Part shown: positions 47,401 to 56,511 of the stretch, piece by piece
Numbering within the stretch: position 1 is the first letter of the stretch
Layout of the letters: each line of letters starts with the position of its first letter
Origin: Symsagittifera roscoffensis
Lineage: Eukaryota > Xenacoelomorpha > Acoela > Convolutidae
NCBI RefSeq assembly: GCF_963678635.1
Contig: NC_087063.1
Location: 81,765,574 to 81,829,573, forward strand
Direction of reading: 5' to 3'
DNA length: 64,000 nucleotides
Translations under genes and position numbers: made by a program
The notes under the pieces: model-generated
The model's input: only the letters and a program-made list of their open reading frames with translations
Databases searched by the model: none
What the model was told of the DNA's origin: nothing

Positions 47401-48739
47401 TGAATTTTGAGTAACTTCAGATTTCAAAACTACAAAATAAACTCTAAAGGAAACTGAGGGGTAACATTCGCCCGAAGTACATACCGATGGAAAAGTAAAG
47501 TCAGACCATGAAACGTTGGGCTAGCGTCTAAAAAGAGCTTTACGTGCTTTTTACCGTCTCTACCACACCCAATACAATGTGGTTCTCGTAACATCGGGTC
47601 GAAAAAATTGTAACTGTTCATCAATTTACATCAAATGTGTCAAATTTTCACTGACAAAGATGAGAAAATAATAATTTAAGGATCTTGAAAATTTGTAGTG
47701 TATACATCATTCCCAAAGCAAACTTTTAATGAGATTAGTGTTGAAGCAAACAAACAGTACCTGGAAAAACTTCCTTATTAGAAGCATTGTTAAAAATAAT
47801 CACATTTAGCTTAATTTTTATAGTTTTTATCAAACATATTCGTACCAATATTGGAAAATTACCATTTTTTCCTGATTTTCCCACAAACTCCCGGTTGTTC
47901 TCAGCTGGCATTCAGCAAATTGTACGCTTCAAGTGTTTAATAAGGAAACAACTGAAGAAAATTTCCTTGAAGATGGAAATTTCATTACACATTCAAGAAG
48001 AAAATTACAACTGAAGACAAGTAAAATCACCTCATCGTATATAAATATATTGCATCAATTTGCATTCGCAAAAAACGTACTGCGTTATTAAAAATATTTA
48101 TTGATAAATTCAAAACATTAACACCACGAAAGATACTCAAATCATTCTGATAGAATTAAAAAAAGTGCTGAATATTTTGCGTGAAAACCGAACAAATTAT
48201 CAGTTCTTTGAAATTTCTTTTGAACCATGCGCTGACTTTTTTTTGTTAAGAACAAATTGAATTTTTTCCCTCGATAAATCTTTAACATAGAAATTTTTGT
48301 ATAACCGCGCAATCATCGTCCGCTGTTCAACTCTATCCTTGCTTGGAGCTTAGTTGAAAATCGCAAAAGAGCATCAAATTTGAGCATTTACAATAAATTT
48401 GAATCTAAGTTCAGGAATTCCTTCAATTTATTGCACAGTTGAAATATTGTCCATCCTTGCTTTTCTCATTTGATTTGCATCTAAATGTAAAGATATTGAT
48501 CGTTTGATAGAAAATCTTAGGATAAAAAACTAAGACTGATGACTTACTTGTATTCAGGTACTAAATCCTCAAAAATCCAGACACATCAAGCTGCAATCCA
48601 AACTACTTTACAGTCTCTTTTACTGAATTATCTCGGAGTTTCAACAATGCAGCATTCATTGTTTAACTTTGCAGGAGAATTAGGTCTGAAGGAGAAGAAA
48701 ATAGAAAGTACAAGTAAAATAACGAAAAAACCCAAAAAA
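47401..48739. other. PRPF8 upstream region
   Basis: This stretch presumably holds the PRPF8 promoter but shows no TATA box or other element I can assign. The open frame at 47430-47624 (-) is slightly GC-richer than its surroundings but has no known motif. The remainder is AT-rich. Confidence 0.4.
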
Positions 48740-49420
48740 AAATGTTTGTAGGAAACAAAAAACTCTAAAAAAAATTTAGCGAATGTTCTGAATATGTCAA
48801 TTTGATTATTTGATACTCTTTCTCCTAGGACAATCACTTATCTTACCTACTCGAAAATCAAACTTGAAGAATATCTCAAGTCGCAAACTTTCTCCAATAT
48901 GTTAAATGTTGCAACTATTCAACTGCATCTTGTAGAGAATTCAATTCAAAAACTGGAACATAGTGATTTAAAAATTTGTTCCATAGATAGAGGTGGAAAA
49001 TCTTAGTTAAACTGCTGTGCCCTAATTTTTGTACATAAGATTGACCAGGAGAAATTGTATCTAATGAAAAAATTGCCTTTCCGTCGCGAATAGTTCTTAG
49101 CTCTCTCAAATGAAATTGTTGATAATTGAAAGAATTCTCAAGGAAAAATCCCGCAAAAGCTGAGTTTGGTTTCATTGCAATTGCAACATTTTTGTTGGGG
49201 ATTTATGGAAAACATTGTGCTGAGTAAACGGCTTTTGACCAGATGGAGTTATAATCATTGCTATATTCTTGCTATAATTTCCATGTAATTTTTTATTTTT
49301 TGAGGGTAATCAGAAAGTCAAAAGTATCATAGTAACCGAAGTTACAGTCAGGAGTCCATTCATCACGTATTCCAGTCAAAATCCTTGGAATTTTCTAGAT
49401 ATGGAAGTGATAATGATAAA
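48740..49420 (-). pseudogene. Polinton structural-gene fragment, reversed copy
   Basis: On the - strand this reads, in pieces, as the same F54H12.2-like protein as 1-2960. NYMEIIARI lies near 49270, FNYQQFHLRELRTIRDG near 49090, SLQDAVE near 48920, and VLGERVSNNQIDIFRTFAK near 48800. The order matches the + strand copies (AFAGFF before HLRELR before SLQ before the tail). Stops and frame breaks interrupt it. It lies 46 kb from the other copies and on the opposite strand, so it is a separate insertion. Confidence 0.55.
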
Positions 49421-49559
49421 AGAAGATGACAAGTGTCTAAGTCCTTTTCAAATAAAGTCGATACGGGTTACGTTTCTTCAATAAGAACACGCAACTCGAC
49501 ACGAGAAAATATAATAAACAAGTGTTACAAATAAAAAAATTCGTCGAAAATTGTTTTGT

Positions 49560-52430
49560 CATTCATTGTTCCGAGTACGCAAGCGGCGTTCGCAATTTGT
49601 ATTGCCAGGGAGATTCTCTGTTTTAAAAAGCTGCCTGCTCTGGGTTCCTCAGTGCATATGCTTAGGTTCTTACAAAGCTTGCTCAAAAAAATTTCTGTGC
49701 TGGGGCCGGCCGCGCCCTGAATTTCAAAAGCTAGCGCTTGAAAAAGCTATCCATCATCTACAAGATCTTTATACTTGTCTTTTTTTTTTGCTCTTCCGCT
49801 CCAGCGGCAGCCGTACCAGGGTTACAAACAGACCCGGCGTTAATCCTACAAGGAGCTAAGGAATCTACTACCGTTACATCCCACAAGAGCTGCTTAGCAA
49901 CAGCACATGGAACGAGCGTCAAACCGTCTGGTCGCTTCTAATCGGTCCTGTAGAGGTGTCGTGGTTCTAAAACAGACGAAATGTGAGTAGAAGATAAAGT
50001 CTGCTTTATAAGAGCATTCAGGTTTGAATGCCTAGAGAATCTCCCTGCACTTTTGAGGCATGAAAGACCATGCCAACCATCCTCGGTAACGTCTTTTCCG
50101 CACATGAATTTATGCCGTTCGCAAATTTTTGAGCCTAATCGAAGTCCTATCGCAATTCTGAGTGGTTGGTTTGACAGTTTTAATCTTAAATTCTTGCTTT
50201 GGATGACGTTCAATCATTGGGAGCCAAATTTATCGTGGAACGCGTTGATTCTTTTTATATCCGTTGGTTCGAGTCGTAAAATCAAGTCTGCAATTTGGCT
50301 GTCAAAAAATGGCTCCGTCCAATTTTTTTGGATTTCATTTTCCGGAGCCATTTCAATTTTTCCAAGTTCAAACCACCGTTTAAGCGCATCATCATAGGTT
50401 CCATCCACATGCTTCAAACCAAAGATTTCGCTCAAGGCATCTTTCGTTCCTACTGCTGAGGCTAAGAAAGCGTGTAGAGCGAGTAGACGAGCGGAAGAAA
50501 CGCCCAAGCCACCTTTGGCTGCCAGGAGAACTGCTTGTAAAAACTGGTTATCATCTATTTTCACGTTAGTGACCTTGCATAACAAATTTCTTAGAAACCT
50601 ATCGTAGCATTCCAAAAAATCATTTTGCAAAAATCAAGGGCTCGTACGCAAAAAATATAGGAGTTTTGGCATGCTAAAGCAATTTTTCAGGAGGTAAAAT
50701 TTATAAGGGGCGTCTAGTTTGTCAATGACATCCAATATTTTTCAATCTTCTTAATTTTTTCGTCGAGCAGTTCTTTTCGGCAAAGTTCGCCGATTGGAGA
50801 TCCTAAAACGAGGAGTTCTTCTTTTGTTTTAATTTTTATTTTGGGGCAAATTTTTCGAAATTATGTTAAAATTGAATGATACTGTGTACTAATAGTCGGT
50901 CCCAAAAAACAAAGTTCGCACTTCTCAGTGTTCAAGCTCAGGCCGTAAATTTGTTCCGATTTCAGAATGTTTTTAAGGTCCCAGAGTACTACTTTATAGT
51001 CGTCGGCTTGATTGCCGTCATCTGAATACCAAATGTTAATTTTCGACTCCAACTATTTGACTAGTGCATGAATTGTTTCCGCAAAAAGGGGTGGGGCTTC
51101 AGGATCACCTTGCTGAGTTCCGTCTCCTGACATTATGACAGAGCTTCCGTAAAAACGGTAACTAGGTTTAACATACGCGCAATGGGTGGAATTATACAAT
51201 TCGGGACGATTTGAATAAATATGATTCAGCATTGTTTCTCTATTTAGAGAGTTAAAGGCATTCTTCAAATCTTGTTTTAAAAGAACAGTGCATTTCGGAT
51301 TGTGGTCGCGTTCATTTAGGTTTCGAAACGAGTGTGCAGCTATTTCTGCTCCTCGTTTGGTACCGCATCCTACCTGTACGTTTCCGAAAAAATTTTGTCG
51401 CTTGTAGAGGACCTTGCTTCCAGCACATTTAGACGCGATACGCCTCAGCGTGTTGCCTATGGCAATCGGTCTCAAGCCTCCGTCTATCTTTATTAGGGCG
51501 ATAAGCTTTGCGCCAAAAAAGAAAGGTCTTAGGGGTTCGGGTATTTTGCCATCTCCAATGAGAATTATCAGCTTAGAAAGCGATTTCAAAAAATTAAGTC
51601 CTGCACTGCCATTTGACTTACTAACAAGATCTTTAAAAGTTTGAGGAACTATTTTATCAGGACCTGCTGCTGATCCATTCGGAAAGGACATTATCGCTTT
51701 GTATAGATCGAAATTGGTTGCGAAAAAACAATCCAAAATTTCTGAATTTGGAGCTGCAAATTTGGCTCGCTGAGAGTGCTTAGACAACAATTTTTGATAA
51801 TTACCAGTTGAAAAAGGAGCAATTTTGTCATCCGAAGCAGCAAGCCTTATTCCTCCCTTTACATTTCCTTCATCGAGCTTACTATTTATTAGCTTTATTC
51901 TCTGCTCGAGGTCACCCTGAGGCGGGCTTGAAACTTGAAGATGGGGTTTTGGAAGTGACACGTCATTTGCTCGAATTTTTTTTATTTATCAAAGAGCTCA
52001 TGCTTGTGGTCTGTTTGCGTCCACTTCTTTTCGGTTGCTCCAAAAAAAACAAGAACGACGTTAAAAAAGTTAGCCATTTTGTAACATCTTCTACATTGTA
52101 AGCGATGTCATTTATTTTGTCCGGCAGACTTTCCGCCAATGGAACACGCGAGTCTTTTGCCACTCTCTTGAGTACTCGGACATTTGAGATGGCTGTATTA
52201 ACAAAATTGTCTAGCACTAAATCATTACCTATTGTTGCTTTATTAACAGATTTTACATCAACGCATAAAGGACACTGAAACCATTGGGTTTTCTTAGAGT
52301 CACTAAGAGAAATATTTACACAACTGATATGATAACAACAATCAGATCTAATCCAATTTATCAGTCCTGAAGATTTTAAGCAATCTTTGCTTGTACACTT
52401 TTGTTGTTTTTCCTCATCCTGACGCAACAT
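49560..52430 (-). pseudogene. Main ORF of the RLE LINE: PHD finger, reverse transcriptase, endonuclease (disabled)
   Basis: The reading starts at the ATG at 52430. A PHD-type finger (C12, C17, C31/C32, H34, C37, C53, C56) lies in the first 60 residues. One extra T in a T-run near 51976-51983 (8 against 7 in the monomers) shifts the frame and ends that frame at 51963. The RT continues in the next frame, 51961-51053: RT motif words are GGLRPIAIGNTLRR, QDLKNAFNSLNR (catalytic D) and GDGTQQGDPEAPPLF. After an in-frame TAG at about 51053 comes WYSDDG (catalytic DD, about 51014-51030), then TAA at 50861. Thumb and linker are at 50630-50214. The Cys/His cluster is at 50115-50045, and RPDG and WDVTVVD are at 49935-49861. 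The product would bind, nick and copy at its target by target-primed reverse transcription. Confidence 0.8.
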
Positions 52431-52572
52431 AAAGGTAAAAAAAGGATTTTGACTGGAATTTAGGGGACTGAACTAACCCATGATAAGCGGTTAGTGGGAG
52501 TTTTATAAATCAGCAAATAAAAAAAAATAAAAACAATTAAATTAATTTAATTTTAAAAACGAATTATCAAAA

Positions 52573-53289
52573 TCAAAAACAAGGAACAATCTCCAAATTT
52601 TCTGAATTTGGAGCTGCAAATTTGGCTCGCTGAGGGTGCTTAGACAACAATTTTTGATAATTACCAGTTGAAAAAGGAGCAATTTTGTCATCCGAAGCAG
52701 CAAGCCTTATTCCTCCCTTTACATTTCCTTCATCGAGCTTACTACTTATTAGCTTTATTCTCTGCTCGAGGTCACCCTGAGGCGGGCTTGAAACTTGAAG
52801 ATGGGGTTTTGGAAAAGACACGTCATTTGCTCGAATTTTTTTATTTATCAAAGAGCTCATGCTTGTGGTCTGTTTGCGTCCACTTCTTTTCGGTTGCTCC
52901 AAAAAAAACAAGAACGACGTTAAAAAAGTTAGCCATTTTGTAACATCTTCTACATTGTAAGCGATGTCATTTATTTTGTCCGGCAGACTTTCCGCCAATG
53001 GAACACGCGAGTCTTTTGCCACTCTCTTGAGTACTCGGACATTTGAGATGGCTGTATTAACAAAATTGTCTAGCACTAAATCATTACCTATTGTTGCTTT
53101 ATTAACAGATTTTACATCAACGCATAAAGGACACTGAAACCATTGGGTTTTCTTAGAGTCACTAAGAGAAATATTTACACAACTGATATGATAACAACAA
53201 TCAGATCTAATCCAATTTATCAGTCTTGAAGATTTTAAGCAATCTTTGCTTGTACACTTTTGTTGTTTTTCCTCATCCTGACGCAACAT
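52573..53289 (-). CDS. PHD-finger N-terminal ORF of RLE LINE, monomer 3
   Basis: Third intact 238-residue copy. All zinc ligands are kept. Private changes are G22R (53225) and a two-base change that gives DVSFPKPH instead of DVSLPKPH. It lies directly upstream of the fused RT-bearing copy, separated by its leader. Confidence 0.6.
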   Translation of the reverse strand: MLRQDEEKQQKCTSKDCLKSSRLINWIRSDCCYHISCVNISLSDSKKTQWFQCPLCVDVKSVNKATIGNDLVLDNFVNTAISNVRVLKRVAKDSRVPLAESLPDKINDIAYNVEDVTKWLTFLTSFLFFLEQPKRSGRKQTTSMSSLINKKIRANDVSFPKPHLQVSSPPQGDLEQRIKLISSKLDEGNVKGGIRLAASDDKIAPFSTGNYQKLLSKHPQRAKFAAPNSENLEIVPCF

Positions 53290-53431
53290 AAAGGTAAAAA
53301 AAGGATTTTGACTGGAATTTAGGGGACTGAACTAACCCATGATAAGCGGTTAGTGGGAGTTTTATAAATCAGCAAATAAAAAAAAATAAAAACAATTAAA
53401 TTAATTTAATTTTAAAAACGAATTATCAAAA

Positions 53432-54148
53432 TCAAAAACAAGGAACAATCTCCAAATTTTCTGAATTTGGAGCTGCAAATTTGGCTCGCTGAGGGTGCTT
53501 AGACAACAATTTTTGATAATTACCAGTTGAAAAAGGAGCAATTTTGTCATCCGAAGCAGCAAGCCTTATTCCTCCCTTTACATTTCCTTCATCGAGCTTA
53601 CTACTTATTAGCTTTATTCTCTGCTCGAGGTCACCCTGAGGCGGGCTTGAAACTTGAAGATGGGGTTTTGGAAGTGACACGTCATTTGCTCGAATTTTTT
53701 TATTTATCAAAGAGCTCATGCTTGTGGTCTGTTTGCGTCCACTTCTTTTCGGTTGCTCCAAAAAAAACAAGAACGACGTTAAAAAAGTTAGCCATTTTGT
53801 AACATCTTCTACATTGTAAGCGATGTCATTTATTTTGTCCGGCAGACTTTCCGCCAATGGAACACGCGAGTCTTTTGCCACTCTCTTGAGTACTCGGACA
53901 TTTGAGATGGCTGTATTAACAAAATTGTCTAGCACTAAATCATTACCTATTGTTGCTTTATTAACAGATTTTACATCAACGCATAAAGGAAACTGAAACC
54001 ATTGGGTTTTCTTAGAGTCACTAAGAGAAATATTTACACAACTGATATGATAACAACAATCAGATCTAATCCAATTTATCAGTCCTGAAGATTTTAAGCA
54101 ATCTTTGCTTGTACACTTTTGTTGTTTTTCCTCATCCTGACGCAACAT
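53432..54148 (-). CDS. PHD-finger N-terminal ORF of RLE LINE, monomer 2 (C53F)
   Basis: Same 238-residue product as monomer 1, ending EIVPCF. A single base change at 53991 turns zinc ligand Cys53 into Phe (WFQFPLC for WFQCPLC), so its finger is probably impaired. The difference shows the copies are real separate units rather than one sequence repeated by error. Confidence 0.6.
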   Translation of the reverse strand: MLRQDEEKQQKCTSKDCLKSSGLINWIRSDCCYHISCVNISLSDSKKTQWFQFPLCVDVKSVNKATIGNDLVLDNFVNTAISNVRVLKRVAKDSRVPLAESLPDKINDIAYNVEDVTKWLTFLTSFLFFLEQPKRSGRKQTTSMSSLINKKIRANDVSLPKPHLQVSSPPQGDLEQRIKLISSKLDEGNVKGGIRLAASDDKIAPFSTGNYQKLLSKHPQRAKFAAPNSENLEIVPCF

Positions 54149-54290
54149 AAAGGTAAAAAAAGGATTTTGACTGGAATTTAGGGGACTGAACTAACCCATG
54201 ATAAGCGGTTAGTGGGAGTTTTATAAATCAGCAAATAAAAAAAAATAAAAACAATTAAATTAATTTAATTTTAAAAACGAATTATCAAAA

Positions 54291-55007
54291 TCAAAAAGAA
54301 GGAACAATCTCCAAATTTTCTGAATTTGGAGCTGCAAATTTGGCTCGCTGAGGGTGCTTAGACAACAATTTTTGATAATTACCAGTTGAAAAAGGAGCAA
54401 TTTTGTCATCCGAAGCAGCAAGCCTTATTCCTCCCTTTACATTTCCTTCATCGAGCTTACTACTTATTAGCTTTATTCTCTGCTCGAGGTCACCCTGAGG
54501 CGGGCTTGAAACTTGAAGATGGGGTTTTGGAAGTGACACGTCATTTGCTCGAATTTTTTTATTTATCAAAGAGCTCATGCTTGTGGTCTGTTTGCGTCCA
54601 CTTCTTTTCGGTTGCTCCAAAAAAAACAAGAACGACGTTAAAAAAGTTAGCCATTTTGTAACATCTTCTACATTGTAAGCGATGTCATTTATTTTGTCCG
54701 GCAGACTTTCCGCCAATGGAACACGCGAGTCTTTTGCCACTCTCTTGAGTACTCGGACATTTGAGATGGCTGTATTAACAAAATTGTCTAGCACTAAATC
54801 ATTACCTATTGTTGCTTTATTAACAGATTTTACATCAACGCATAAAGGACACTGAAACCATTGGGTTTTCTTAGAGTCACTAAGAGAAATATTTACACAA
54901 CTGATATGATAACAACAATCAGATCTAATCCAATTTATCAGTCCTGAAGATTTTAAGCAATCTTTGCTTGTACACTTTTGTTGTTTTTCCTCATCCTGAC
55001 GCAACAT
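54291..55007 (-). CDS. PHD-finger N-terminal ORF of RLE LINE, monomer 1 (238 aa)
   Basis: An intact ORF duplicating the N-terminus of the LINE protein. Residues 12-56 form a PHD-like zinc finger with all ligands present: C12-x4-C17, W26, C31/C32, H34, C37, W50, C53-x2-C56. A Lys-rich QPKRSGRKQ patch near residue 133 could bind nucleic acid. Residues about 160-230 match the pre-RT region (PFSTGNYQKLLSKH). The frame then crosses the monomer junction and stops after EIVPSF. It lacks RT and endonuclease. Whether it is expressed is unknown; it would be a truncated, potentially interfering protein. Confidence 0.6.
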   Translation of the reverse strand: MLRQDEEKQQKCTSKDCLKSSGLINWIRSDCCYHISCVNISLSDSKKTQWFQCPLCVDVKSVNKATIGNDLVLDNFVNTAISNVRVLKRVAKDSRVPLAESLPDKINDIAYNVEDVTKWLTFLTSFLFFLEQPKRSGRKQTTSMSSLINKKIRANDVSLPKPHLQVSSPPQGDLEQRIKLISSKLDEGNVKGGIRLAASDDKIAPFSTGNYQKLLSKHPQRAKFAAPNSENLEIVPSF

Positions 55008-55283
55008 AAAGGTAAAAAAAGGATTTTGACTGGAATTTAGGGGACTGAACTAACCCATGATAAGCGGTTAGTGGGAGTTTTATAAATCAGCAAATAAAAA
55101 AAAATAAAAACAATTAAATTAATTTAATTTTAAAAACGAATTATCAAAATCAAAAACAAGGAACAATCTCACCCGAGCTCAGTAGGTCCAGCGGTGCACC
55201 ACCAGACTCTTCAAGTCAGTTTCAGTGTGCACCAAAATGTGCATTTTCAAGACTTTCGCCAGCGAAGTGGAGAAGGCACGTCT

Positions 55284-55680
55284 TTGCAGACCGAAGCGGA
55301 GATGGCGCGACTTTCCAGACCAATGCGGAGACGGCGCGACTTTCCAGACCGAGGTGGAGACGGTTCGACCAAGGTTATAATCCTCGCGACTGAGGTGGAC
55401 ACGGTGCGACCTTCCAGACCAAGGTGGAGATGGCGCGACTTTTCAGACCAAGGCGGAGAGGGCGCTACTTTCCAGACCATCGCTGAGACGGCGCGACCAA
55501 GAAATCATTCCTCGCTACCAAGGCGGAGGCGGCGCGACTTTCCAGACCAAGGCGGAAACGGCGCGACTTTTCAGACAAATGTGGAGACGGCGCGACTTTC
55601 CAGACCGAGGTGGAGACGGCGCGACCAAGATTATATTCCTCGCGACTGAGGTGGATACGGTGCGACTTTCCAGACGACTA
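55284..55680 (+). repeat. GC-rich minisatellite (29-bp unit with a longer variant)
   Basis: The basic unit is about 29 bp, of the form GACCAATGCGGAGACGGCGC followed by GACTTTCCA, repeated with variation. A longer variant inserts a CCAAG.TTATA.TCCTCGCGACTGAGGTGGA module at 55369-55395 and again at 55624-55650, and a related one at 55497-55525, giving a higher-order period of roughly 125 bp. GC content is far above the surroundings. It starts about 115 bp from the 5' end of the LINE array. Long open frames on both strands here are by-products of the repeat. Confidence 0.9.
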
Positions 55681-55714
55681 TAGTTATAGCCTGTCACAGT
55701 CAAGCAAGTCGATC

Positions 55715-56410
55715 TGCACCACTACATTAAACTTCAAGGACACAATTATTTGTAATTGAATCTCAGTTTCATTCAGCACATTCGCTGGCTTTTCCATTTG
55801 ACATTTGCTTATACAATTAATTTTACGGTTCGGTCCAAACACGTGGAAATAACTGTCTTGCAGCAGCCAGTTTGCAATTCATGGTACATTTTTTTCCGTT
55901 TTCCGTCGCATTGTTACAATGCTTACAAAGTAAGTCTGATCAGTTCTGTCGAAACTTAAATGATAAGCTACCGTTACCGCACAGATTTTGTAGCCAATGA
56001 GATGGTAATAAAACTGAAAGTGCGGTAGAGTTGTTGCAAATTCTGAGCACATCGCGGCTAAATGCATACGCTTCTCAAACTCTCCTGATCGATTTGGTAG
56101 GCAATCGCCAGGATATGTTGCTTGACCCAGTAAAGCTGAGATTGAAAGTCAAAGCGGAGAAGCGAGGTTAATTGGAGACGCCTGAGAGAAAAAGAAAGTT
56201 CTTGAGACTTCAGATTTGCAATCCGCAGTTCTTGAAGCTGGCGCAGTCCCTGTTCACTAAGTCTCTCTGAGAAGGGTGAGAAAAAATGAGACTGAGAAGG
56301 GTGAAAAATGTATAGAGCTACATAGGCGCAGTGTGCCTCCTTTGATACGAGCCGAGTACCAATTAAAGCCAAGTCCTCTTCATGGCAATCAAACTCTTGA
56401 AATGATAGCA
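55715..56410 (+). repeat. gag-bearing repeat unit 1, left part
   Basis: Matches 62101-62797 nearly base for base, with a few substitutions. It is the left part of a unit of about 2.55 kb that continues at 60234 after the inserted LINE. It may be LTR or leader of a gag-encoding retrotransposon; I could not define LTR ends, a primer-binding site or a polypurine tract. Confidence 0.85.
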
Positions 56411-56411
56411 A

Positions 56412-56459
<48 letters not shown>

Positions 56460-56463
56460 TAGG
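56411..56463. repeat. (TAG)n microsatellite, 3' tail of the LINE
   Basis: About seventeen TAG triplets with one TGG interruption lie exactly at the 3' end of the - strand LINE, where they read as (CTA)n. Short tandem tails are typical of CR1/L2-type LINE 3' ends. Confidence 0.95.
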
Positions 56464-56511
56464 GCTTTTGTGCTCGTAGCACAAGGGGTTTCCCCCTGTC
56501 AGTTTTTCGTT

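Larger units (their letters stand above)
52590..55166 (-). repeat. Tandem array of three 859-bp LINE 5' monomers
   Basis: Monomer junctions repeat exactly at 52590, 53449 and 54308 (TCTCCAAATTTTCTGAATTTGG), a strict 859-bp period; the array ends near 55166 at GGAACAATCTC. A fourth copy is fused to the RT. Copies are almost identical, with private differences: 52811-52816 (AAAAGA for AAGTGA), 53225 (T for C), 53991 (A for C) and 54297 (G for C). Each unit contains an AT-rich leader, an ATG and 238 codons. In transcript sense each monomer ends in the word for AAPNSE, joined to the leader start at a short shared word (TTGGA.ATTGTT). Confidence 0.95.
49440..55170 (-). mobile_element. RLE-type LINE with tandem 5' monomers
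   Basis: A non-LTR retrotransposon read from 55170 down to about 49440-49560. Order along the element: tandem 859-bp monomers carrying 5' UTR and the PHD-finger N-terminus; the fused full ORF with reverse transcriptase; then a C-terminal restriction-like endonuclease with its Cys/His cluster. The endonuclease signature (C..C..H..C, RPDG, then WDVTVVD) places it with RLE-encoding LINEs (the R2/NeSL/HERO/Dada group in the broad sense) rather than AP-endonuclease LINEs; the clade is inferred. The RT part is disabled by a frameshift and several stops. Confidence 0.8.

Noticed and set aside
49551-49941. + strand open frames over the LINE 3' part
   Set aside because: They are the antisense of the restriction-like endonuclease region, whose motifs read clearly on the - strand.
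52590-55680. CRISPR array
   Set aside because: The direct repeats are 859 bp, or 29 bp without unique spacers, in a eukaryotic context with intron-bearing genes.
55194-55703. Long open frames on both strands in the GC-rich block
   Set aside because: They are produced by the minisatellite; the unit is not a multiple of three and both strands are open equally.
56058-56411. - strand open frame in the gag-bearing unit, also at 62445-62759
   Set aside because: It is conserved only because the unit is duplicated; start and end differ and no domain is recognised, so it is probably leader or LTR sequence.
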